From contig JAIRVW010000307.1 in the NCBI GenBank assembly GCA_031253705.1, forward strand, positions 1-6,757: a stretch of 6,757 nt of DNA. Direction: 5' to 3'. The stretch is from Brucellaceae bacterium (GTDB taxonomy: Bacteria; Pseudomonadota; Alphaproteobacteria; Rhizobiales; Rhizobiaceae). The notes below the pieces were generated by a model. It had not been told where the DNA came from and did not search any database. It worked only from the letters and a program-made list of their open reading frames with translations. Both the position numbers and the translations under genes were made by a program. This document shows, in pieces, positions 1 to 5,542 of this stretch (position 1 is the first letter of the stretch; each line of letters starts with the position of its first letter).

Positions 1-140
1 GGCATCTCACCACGAAAAACATCGAACGGCATTCCGCAATTAGTGCTCGATATCTGAATCCACACGTTCTGTTTTGATGAACCGAGAACTCTCTGAGAGT
101 TCAGTCATTACAGCGGGCATTTAATACGCATATTGCATAG
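1..140. other. Left-edge stretch without a supportable gene
   Basis: No complete gene is visible here. Three short open stretches touch the edge and cannot be told apart. A plus-strand frame ends at a TGA at 55-57 (last residues IPQLVLDI). Another plus-strand frame ends at a TGA at 75-77 (last residues NPHVLF). A minus-strand frame starts at an ATG at 32-30 (MPFDVFRGEM) and runs off the window. The minus start has only a weak GCGGA in front of it. One of these may be the end or start of a real neighbour, but I do not recognise any of them. Confidence 0.3.
86..102. repeat. Short inverted repeat (7-bp arms, 3-base loop)
   Basis: The arms GAACTCT (86-92) and AGAGTTC (96-102) are perfect reverse complements around CTG. 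A competing pairing, TGAAC (78-82) with GTTCA (99-103), is also possible. Neither strand has a T-run after the stem, so it does not look like an intrinsic terminator. It could be an operator for a gene beyond the edge, or chance. Confidence 0.35.
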
Positions 141-173
141 AAAACTGCCGGTCAGAGCTAAATCTGACCGGCA
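141..173 (-). terminator. Intrinsic terminator of the OmpA-domain gene
   Basis: There is a perfect 11-bp GC-rich stem (146-156 with 163-173) around a six-base loop (157-162). Read on the minus strand, it is followed by G and then TTTT (144-141), the usual form of a Rho-independent terminator. It begins 11 bases after the TAA stop of the OmpA-domain gene. On the plus strand the trailing bases are ATATTATG, without a U-run, so it mainly works for minus-strand transcription. Confidence 0.85.
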
Positions 174-184
174 ATATTATGTGT

Positions 185-2479
185 TTATCGTTTTGCCACA
201 GGACGGATCAGCGGCGTTACACGGCGGATCGTTACGCGACGGTTTTCCTGTTCGGCAGCTTGTGTGCGGATCTTCAGGAACCGTTCGCCATAACCTTGTG
301 TTACGAGATTTTCTGCAGGAATATCATAAACCTCTGTCAGCAGGCTCGCCACGGATTCCGCACGCCGGTCAGACAATACAAGATTGGAACGATCAGAGCC
401 GACCGCATCTGTATGCCCTTCGATAAAGAAGGTTTCACCAGGATCTTTCGCCAGAATTTTCTGCATTGCACTGGCAACTTTACGCAGGGTTTTTGCTTGA
501 GATAAGGACACCTCGGCACTGCCGGTCGCAAAGTGGATCGTATCAAGATCGATACGGCGTACCTTGTCGCGCAAACGTGCAGAATGACGTACTTCATCAA
601 TGGAATAGATACGCTCTACACGTTCGACCGGCGGCTGGCTGAGGAAATTATAGAAGTCGCGCTCAGGGTCTCTGGCAACATCGACGATATAATCGCGGAC
701 AGGAATTGTCAGCCGCATCGGCGGCAGATCATAGCCGACATCAAAGATCGCGGCACGCGGTGTATCATCATATTCCGGTGCATAGATCATCAGATATTCA
801 TTGCCGTTGCGGTCAATGCGTGAACGCTGCAGAATATCACCGTAACGGTCATAGATCGTTACAATTTCATAGCCGCCCGGACGCACAATCGTTTCGCGCA
901 AACGACCGCGCGGCAATTCATCATAATAAGTGCGTTCCGCATCACGACGCAGGCGCGGACGATCATCTCCGCGCACAAAGATACGATCACCAGTCTCCAG
1001 AATAATACGATTATCGACCTGCTCGATTACTTTTACGTTAGTCACATTGGTCACATTCGTTACATTATTGACCGTAGTGTTGTTAATAACAGTATTGTTG
1101 ATAACTGTGTTGTTCACGATGTTGGTTGTTTCAGGCACCACAAAGGCCGGCGCTTCCTTTACGCGCGTGCCTTCCTCTTTAAGATTAGCTTCAATCTTCT
1201 GAGGCAGCGCCTCTTTTACCTCGGCAGGAATTTCCACCTGTGCTGCAGCATCATTCGCCGGCGGCGGTGTCTTCTTCTCGTCAGCAACACGCTGTTCTTC
1301 ACGTTGCTTACGGCGCTCTTCGCGCGACTGATTGCCGCCGGAATTATCCGCATCCTTATCACTGTCAAGGATAGCCGCACCATTCTCGACCGGCAGAACA
1401 ATCGTTTCATCCGTATTAGCAGGATTTTTCGCGTTTTCCTGCTTCTGTGCGGTTGTACGTTCATCAACGATTTCCGCCTTAGGCTCCGGAACCTGATTAT
1501 CCGCAGGCTTTTGCGCTTCCTGCTCAGCCTGCGGCTGCGATGGCTGCAACGGTTGATCCGGCTGTTTAACCGGAGCTGTGACCTCATTCTGAGGCTTTTC
1601 ATCCGGTGCAGCGGGCTGAGGTGCAGGCTGTTCAGGCTGAACCTGAGGCACAGGCTGTTCTTTCACCTCTTCCGCAGGTTTCGGCTCAACCGGTGCAGCC
1701 GGTTCTTCTGCAGGCTTGGCCGGTTCAACTGGTTGCTCTGAGGTTTCCTTTGGCTTGGCCTGCTCTGCAGGTTCTTTGACCGGCTTTTCTGCCGCTGCAT
1801 CATTTGCCTTCTGCTGCTCAACCGCTTTTTGCTGTTCGGCAGCATCACGTTGTTCCTGCTCTGCGGCCTGCTTCTGTGCCTCTGCCTGTCGGGCAGCTTC
1901 ATCGGCCTCTTTACGACGGGCTTCCTCTTCTGCTGCACGCTGCTGTTCAGCTTTACGTTGTTCTTCCGCGGCACGCTGCTGCTCGGCGGCCTGACGGTTC
2001 GCCTCTTCCTGAGCAGCTTTCTGCTGCTGCTCAGCAGCACGTCTGGCTTCTTCTTCAGCCTGTTTTTGTTGTTGTGCAGCTTGTCGGGCAGCCTCTTCCG
2101 CTTCTTTGCGGCGGGCTTCTTCCATTGCACGCTGCTGCTCAGCCTTACGCTGCTCTTCAACTGCGCGTTGCTGTTCAGCTGCCTGACGCTCAGCGGCTTC
2201 CTGCGCTGCACGCTGTTGTTCTGCGGCCTGCCTGCGCGCTTCTTCCTCGGCAGCACGACGTTGCTCTTCAACCTGACGGCGGGCTTCTTCTTCAGCCGCC
2301 CGCTGCATTTCTTCTGCCTGCTGCTGCCGCAGCGCCTGATCATCCGGCGACTGCTCACCACTATCCTGTGCGAGAATGATCGGTGCGTCTAATGTCTCTG
2401 CCTGTACCGGCTGCAGCATAATGGAAGCTGAAAATGCCGGAAAAACAACCGTTGCCAGCAGCTTAGAACGAATACTCAT
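185..2479 (-). CDS. Secreted OmpA-domain protein with long coiled coil
   Basis: This 764-residue envelope protein is predicted to bind peptidoglycan in the periplasm. Residues 1-27 form a signal peptide (basic SIRSK, hydrophobic core, cleavage after PVQA) with no lipobox cysteine. Residues about 47-225 are an Ala/Glu/Gln/Arg coiled coil, and about 231-335 a Pro/Glu/Lys linker. Residues 450-483 are an Asn/Val/Thr repeat, and 484-640 a charged beta-rich segment of unknown role. Residues about 643-755 are the OmpA C-terminal domain. It has HFATGSAEV, then EGHTD and LSDRRA with Asp691 and Arg706 spaced as in the diaminopimelate-binding pair of OmpA proteins, then GYGE and NRRV. I see no beta-barrel. 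An open frame reaches up to a TTG at 2542, but that extension contains the -10 box and has no ribosome binding site. The ATG at 2479 has both a strong site and the signal peptide. TolA-like or Pal-like roles are possible. The family is sure, the exact function is not. Confidence 0.9.
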   Translation of the reverse strand: MSIRSKLLATVVFPAFSASIMLQPVQAETLDAPIILAQDSGEQSPDDQALRQQQAEEMQRAAEEEARRQVEEQRRAAEEEARRQAAEQQRAAQEAAERQAAEQQRAVEEQRKAEQQRAMEEARRKEAEEAARQAAQQQKQAEEEARRAAEQQQKAAQEEANRQAAEQQRAAEEQRKAEQQRAAEEEARRKEADEAARQAEAQKQAAEQEQRDAAEQQKAVEQQKANDAAAEKPVKEPAEQAKPKETSEQPVEPAKPAEEPAAPVEPKPAEEVKEQPVPQVQPEQPAPQPAAPDEKPQNEVTAPVKQPDQPLQPSQPQAEQEAQKPADNQVPEPKAEIVDERTTAQKQENAKNPANTDETIVLPVENGAAILDSDKDADNSGGNQSREERRKQREEQRVADEKKTPPPANDAAAQVEIPAEVKEALPQKIEANLKEEGTRVKEAPAFVVPETTNIVNNTVINNTVINNTTVNNVTNVTNVTNVKVIEQVDNRIILETGDRIFVRGDDRPRLRRDAERTYYDELPRGRLRETIVRPGGYEIVTIYDRYGDILQRSRIDRNGNEYLMIYAPEYDDTPRAAIFDVGYDLPPMRLTIPVRDYIVDVARDPERDFYNFLSQPPVERVERIYSIDEVRHSARLRDKVRRIDLDTIHFATGSAEVSLSQAKTLRKVASAMQKILAKDPGETFFIEGHTDAVGSDRSNLVLSDRRAESVASLLTEVYDIPAENLVTQGYGERFLKIRTQAAEQENRRVTIRRVTPLIRPVAKR
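1031..1132 (-). repeat. Asn/Val/Thr-rich coding repeat
   Basis: The encoded segment (residues about 450-483 of the 764-residue protein) repeats VINNT and then NVT units: NTVINNTVINNTTVNN followed by NVTNVTNVTNV. In DNA the NVT unit is a 9-base tandem repeat and the VINNT unit a 15-base one, with silent changes between copies. The alternating hydrophobic and polar residues suggest stacked beta strands between the disordered linker and the folded C-terminal half. The role is unknown. Confidence 0.75.
1883..2182 (-). repeat. Duplicated module inside the coiled coil
   Basis: Residues 100-134 and 164-199 of the 764-residue protein (DNA 2078-2182 and 1883-1990) are near-identical copies starting AAEQQRA and ending EAARQA. 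They differ by three substitutions and one extra Glu. The offset is 64 residues or 192 bases. The two DNA copies carry many silent differences, so the duplication is not recent or is kept by selection at the protein level. Shorter AAEQQRA units recur around them. Confidence 0.7.
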
Positions 2480-2482
2480 AAT

Positions 2483-2492
2483 CCCTCTCCTT
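2483..2492 (-). promoter_or_regulatory. Ribosome binding site fixing the OmpA-domain start
   Basis: On the minus strand the sequence is AAGGAGAGGG. AGGAG ends 7 bases before the ATG at 2479. This decides the start against the TTG at 2542. The site partly overlaps a small palindrome, CCTTCCGAAGG, just upstream. Confidence 0.85.
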
Positions 2493-2522
2493 CGGAAGGC
2501 AGAAGTTGCAGACATTGCTTCC

Positions 2523-2528
2523 ATTATA
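2523..2528 (-). promoter_or_regulatory. -10 box of the OmpA-domain gene promoter
   Basis: A perfect TATAAT on the minus strand lies 43 bases before the chosen ATG, giving a leader of roughly 35-40 bases. No good TTGACA-like -35 lies 16-18 bases upstream (the sequence there is near CACTAA), so an activator or an alphaproteobacterial variant promoter may be involved. A weaker alternative -10, TATAAA, lies at 2577-2572. Confidence 0.6.
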
Positions 2529-2666
2529 CGGGATTGAAACAATGTTTAGTGCCACCATTATTATTTGCCGGTTTATAGCAAAATTCAGGCGTGACAGGAA
2601 ATGACTAGCTAAAAATTTATGAACCTTACCTGAATGGGAAACCACAGCGATCAACCCGTCAACGCA

Positions 2667-2704
2667 TTGTGCCTCAGCACGGCAAGTCCCGTACTGAGGC
2701 ACAA
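2667..2704. repeat. Long intergenic hairpin without U-tract
   Basis: The outer arms 2667-2677 and 2694-2704 (TTGTGCCTCAG / CTGAGGCACAA) pair perfectly over 11 bp. After one mismatch (2678/2693), four more pairs follow (2679-2682 with 2689-2692) around a six-base loop. Neither strand has a T-run after the stem, so it is not a textbook terminator. It lies between the transporter gene and the OmpA-domain promoter. It may block read-through, protect the 3' end of the operon message, or be a dispersed palindromic repeat. Confidence 0.6.
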
Positions 2705-2723
2705 AACAAAGTATTTTCATAAC

Positions 2724-2739
2724 AAGCCTGAACAGGCTT
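2724..2739 (-). terminator. Weak terminator-like hairpin after the transporter gene
   Basis: AAGCCTG and CAGGCTT pair over 7 bp, or 6 bp with a four-base loop, starting 9 bases after the transporter stop codon. The minus-strand bases after the stem are GTTATGAAAATACTTTGTTTTG, only loosely T-rich. Together with the larger hairpin at 2667-2704 it probably marks the end of the operon message, but the form is not canonical. Confidence 0.4.
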
Positions 2740-2748
2740 CACGTCATA

Positions 2749-4281
2749 TTATTGCAGCAGGATATGTGACGGCGTATCAAAGCCCAAAGGCAGTGCAAAA
2801 ACATACCAGACCACAATCATCGCAATATAAACAATGCTATAAGCAATTGTGTACGGGATCATTGTTGAGAAAATCGTACCGATGCCAATATTCTTATCAT
2901 ATTTTTGAGCAAGGCCGATCAGCACCGGAAAAAACGAATTTAACGGTGTCAGATGATTAGCCATACTGCCGCCGGTACGGTGGATCATCTGCGTAAAAGC
3001 CGGATGCACGCCGAGATGCATCAGCATCGGCACAAAGACCGGGCCAAAGATCAGATAACGTGCACTGCCACTGACAATAAACATATCGGCAATCCCTTCA
3101 AAAATGAAAAACAGGATCAGCACGATAACAACCGGCACAGACATTTCACTCAGCAGATGACCGCCGTTAATCGCAATCACAGTTCCCAGATTTGACTGGG
3201 CAAACAGATAGAGAAACTGAGAAACAATAATTGCAATCACAACAAAAGGCGCAACATTACTGATCGACTTGGTCAGCATGTCAGCCAGATCTTTAATATT
3301 TCTGATTTTACCGATCGCTGCACCGTAAATAATACCCGCCAGCAAAAAGGCTATGACCAGAAAAGCATAGAGCAGCTTCATCAGCGGCGCATTAATCGTC
3401 AGCGAGCCGCTATCAGAACGTAAAAAGCTGTTGGACGGAATTGCAGAAATAACAATAGCTGCAAGGAACAGACCGACACCCAGCAGCGCTTTTTTCAAAG
3501 CACGGCGCTGCACATCGCTCAGCGCAGCTTCACTGTCTTCCGTTGCCGCATAACTGCCTTCATATTTACCGAACTTCGGCTCAATAAACTTCACCGTCAC
3601 AAATGTTGCGGTCAAAGCAATCAGCACTGTGCCTGTGGCCATCATATAATAACCGCTGACCAGATTCATATCGAATGCCGGATCCAGCAACTTGGCAGAC
3701 TGAATAGTAATCGGTGTCAGAATAACATCCCAGCCACCCGGAATGAAATTGGTACCATAGCCGCCGCCAACCGCTGCATAGCCCAGAAACAACCCGACAA
3801 GCGGATGCCGTCCAGTGCCCAGAAACACACTTGCTGCAATTGTCGGCACGATCAGAAAAGCAACATCACCGGCAATATTTCCGCAGGCACCGACCAATGC
3901 GATGACAAAAACCACACCGGAACCCGTTGCATTTTTCAAGGACGACTTGATTGCGGAGGCAAAGAAGCCTGTCTGTTCACACAGTCCTGTTGCTGCGGCA
4001 AGAATGAGCACACTGGCCAATACAGGGAAGTTCTGCAGATTTTTAGAAAGGTTACTGCCCCATTCAATCAGTTCCTGCACATTAAGCAGGTTCTTCACAT
4101 ACAGGGTTTCCTGTGTTTGCGGATGGATAGCCGATACACCGGCCAGCGACAACAGCAATGACAATCCCAGCACGATGATAATAATGCCGAGAAACAGAGC
4201 GATAGGATGCGGCATTGTATTGCCGATACGCTCTACAGCAGCCAGAAAGCCACTGTTCTTTTTCATAACAGCTTCTGTCAT
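2749..4281 (-). CDS. AbgT-family membrane transporter
   Basis: This 510-residue inner-membrane protein has the usual length of the AbgT family (p-aminobenzoyl-glutamate transporters such as E. coli AbgT, and the MtrF/YdaH proteins). Hydrophobic segments lie near residues 26-48, 86-102, 122-156, 160-175, 206-232, 264-282, 302-322, 343-361, 382-404 and 466-498, with loops between. Family signatures are GACGNIAGDVAF (131-142), GGGYGTN (172-178), SGSARY (404-409), PVFVPM (414-419), HPAF and HRTGGS with Pro427 and Arg435, and IGIGTIFSTMIPY near the end. Characterised members usually have Trp where this one has Tyr409, and Asp-Ser where it has Gly438-Ser, so the substrate may not be aminobenzoyl-glutamate. 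The start overlaps the amidohydrolase stop by four bases (ATGA), so the two are translationally coupled. Import or export cannot be told from sequence. Confidence 0.9.
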   Translation of the reverse strand: MTEAVMKKNSGFLAAVERIGNTMPHPIALFLGIIIIVLGLSLLLSLAGVSAIHPQTQETLYVKNLLNVQELIEWGSNLSKNLQNFPVLASVLILAAATGLCEQTGFFASAIKSSLKNATGSGVVFVIALVGACGNIAGDVAFLIVPTIAASVFLGTGRHPLVGLFLGYAAVGGGYGTNFIPGGWDVILTPITIQSAKLLDPAFDMNLVSGYYMMATGTVLIALTATFVTVKFIEPKFGKYEGSYAATEDSEAALSDVQRRALKKALLGVGLFLAAIVISAIPSNSFLRSDSGSLTINAPLMKLLYAFLVIAFLLAGIIYGAAIGKIRNIKDLADMLTKSISNVAPFVVIAIIVSQFLYLFAQSNLGTVIAINGGHLLSEMSVPVVIVLILFFIFEGIADMFIVSGSARYLIFGPVFVPMLMHLGVHPAFTQMIHRTGGSMANHLTPLNSFFPVLIGLAQKYDKNIGIGTIFSTMIPYTIAYSIVYIAMIVVWYVFALPLGFDTPSHILLQ

Positions 4282-4293
4282 TGTCCTGCTCCC
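4278..4293 (-). promoter_or_regulatory. Translational coupling site, amidohydrolase to transporter
   Basis: The amidohydrolase TGA (4280-4278) and the transporter ATG (4281-4279) share bases. GGGAG at 4293-4289 lies 7 bases before the ATG, within the last codons of the upstream gene. This supports the ATG at 4281 over the next Met (codon 6, at 4266), which has no ribosome binding site. Confidence 0.8.
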
Positions 4294-5483
4294 GCCTGTA
4301 TCCCGTTGAAATAATCAATCGCATATTGCGCATGCAGCGCAGCGCCCGTTGCCAGCGGCTCCTCATCAATATTGAATTTCGGATGATGATGCGGATAACA
4401 GGCACCCAATGCCTCGTTGCGGACACCAATCAGGGCGAAAACGCCGGGATATACGGCAAGAAAATCAGCATAATTCTCAGATGCCATCATCGTCCTGAAC
4501 AGGATCAGCCTGTCCTCAAGACCCAGATGACGAACTGCTGTCAGTGCGATATCACTACATGCGGGATCATTGGCAACCACAGGCACACCACCCGGCCACT
4601 GCACCTCTGCCGTTGCCCGATAGGAAGCAGCCGTATTCTTTACCACCCGCTCTACAGCCTCAATGAGAAATTTCTCTGTTTCAACGGACGTGGTGCGCAA
4701 TGAGCCGGAAATACGGACAATATCCGGAATAACATTTCCCGCTTCACCGGCGTGGATTTGTCCGAATGTCAGCACTGCAGGCTCAACCGCATCAATCTCA
4801 CGACTGATCAATGCCGAGCAATTTAACAAGATAGCTGCTGAAGCTAATACCGGATCGATACCGCGATTAGGATAGGCACCATGAGTTCCCGTGCCGCGAA
4901 TAGTGATATTGATCGCCTTACCTGCCGCCATACGCGGCCCTGCTTCGACAGAGATTTTTCCGGTTTCAATTTCCGACCAGAGATGAATGCCGAACACTGT
5001 CTCCACCGGAAATCTGGCGAGCTCGCGTAAAATTTCCTGCGTGCCTTTGCCGACTTCTTCGGCCTGCTGAAAGCACAATTTGACCGTTCCGTTCAATTGA
5101 CCCTTCAGCTGAGAGAGAATACGGGCAGCGCCCAGCAACATCGCCACATGGCCGTCATGACCGCAGGCATGCATCACACCTGATGTTTGCGAGCAATAAT
5201 CCAGATGCGGATTGTCCTCCTGAATAGGCAATGCGTCCATATCCGCGCGCAATGCCACCACACGATCTGTACGTGTACCCTCAATCGTTGCAACAATACC
5301 AAAATCACCGACGCGCACATAAGGCAGGCCGATGGCATCCAGTTCCTCTGCAATACGTTGTGATGTTCTGCTCTCATGCAGCGATAGTTCCGGCAGGCTA
5401 TGTAACTCCCGCCGGATAGCGCGCATATAGTCCTGTTCCGCCAATGCAATGGCAATGGCAGATGTTTTATAAGCTGCAAGCAT
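4278..5483 (-). CDS. M20D-family metal-dependent amidohydrolase
   Basis: This 401-residue, probably cytoplasmic enzyme of peptidase family M20D hydrolyses amide bonds of N-acyl amino acids. The family includes AbgA/AbgB, plant IAA-amino acid hydrolases, N-acetylcysteine and N-acetyl-diaminopimelate deacetylases, and N-acyl-glutamine aminoacylase. By alignment with the plant enzymes, the metal ligands are Cys107 and His109 (HACGHDGH), Glu143, His167 (GIHLW) and His366 (HHHPKF), with Glu142 as catalytic base. The dimerisation-domain motif GTHGAYPNRGIDP (199-211) is intact, so all key residues are present. A strong ribosome binding site supports the start. It is the middle gene of the operon, coupled to the transporter. 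There is only one subunit gene here, where E. coli has an abgA-abgB pair. The natural acyl group and amino acid cannot be read from sequence. The lyase upstream hints at a sulfur-containing substrate. Confidence 0.9.
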   Translation of the reverse strand: MLAAYKTSAIAIALAEQDYMRAIRRELHSLPELSLHESRTSQRIAEELDAIGLPYVRVGDFGIVATIEGTRTDRVVALRADMDALPIQEDNPHLDYCSQTSGVMHACGHDGHVAMLLGAARILSQLKGQLNGTVKLCFQQAEEVGKGTQEILRELARFPVETVFGIHLWSEIETGKISVEAGPRMAAGKAINITIRGTGTHGAYPNRGIDPVLASAAILLNCSALISREIDAVEPAVLTFGQIHAGEAGNVIPDIVRISGSLRTTSVETEKFLIEAVERVVKNTAASYRATAEVQWPGGVPVVANDPACSDIALTAVRHLGLEDRLILFRTMMASENYADFLAVYPGVFALIGVRNEALGACYPHHHPKFNIDEEPLATGAALHAQYAIDYFNGIQAGAGQ

Positions 5484-5486
5484 AAT

Positions 5487-5494
5487 TCCTCCCC
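5487..5494 (-). promoter_or_regulatory. Strong ribosome binding site of the amidohydrolase
   Basis: GGGGAGGA on the minus strand, with GGAGG ending 4 bases before the ATG at 5483. It lies 9 bases downstream of the intercistronic hairpin, so the hairpin need not hide it. Confidence 0.75.
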
Positions 5495-5503
5495 TTTATG
5501 CTT

Positions 5504-5530
5504 CCCTGCCCAGCTCCCCAGCTGGCAGGG
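5504..5530 (-). repeat. Intercistronic bulged hairpin in the operon
   Basis: Seven GC-rich pairs (5504-5510 with 5524-5530), a one-base bulge (5511), four more pairs (5512-5515 with 5520-5523) and a CCCC/GGGG loop. It fills most of the gap between the lyase stop and the amidohydrolase start. The minus-strand bases after it are AAGCATAAA, so there is no U-tract and it is not a standard terminator. It may set relative mRNA stability or translation of the two cistrons. Confidence 0.55.
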
Positions 5531-5542
5531 TCGTGTTAGTTC

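Noticed and set aside
1805..2341. CRISPR-like or non-coding tandem repeats
   Set aside because: The periodicity follows codons of a coiled coil with many silent differences, and there are no constant repeats with unique spacers.
1304..2392. Several long plus-strand open frames opposite the coiled coil, some looking hydrophobic or like membrane proteins
   Set aside because: They are the antisense of Ala/Glu/Gln/Arg codons, which read as Leu/Ser/Cys/Phe/Arg and rarely give stops. They have no ribosome binding sites and show no recognisable family. The minus-strand OmpA-domain protein explains the region.
2480..2542. A 21-residue N-terminal extension of the OmpA-domain protein from a TTG
   Set aside because: The TTG has no ribosome binding site, the extension contains the TATAAT box, and it would place a non-signal-like tail before a good signal peptide.
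2463..2720. An 85-codon minus-strand frame covering the intergenic region
   Set aside because: It has no ribosome binding site, runs through the large hairpin and the -10 box, and overlaps the well-supported OmpA-domain start in another frame.
3805..4309. Plus-strand frames opposite the transporter gene
   Set aside because: They are shadows of a well-supported membrane protein, with no family resemblance and no initiation signals.
2749..5483. A standard E. coli-type abgABT p-aminobenzoyl-glutamate operon
   Set aside because: Only one M20 gene is present, the transporter has altered conserved positions, and a C-S lyase leads the operon, so this label would be too specific.
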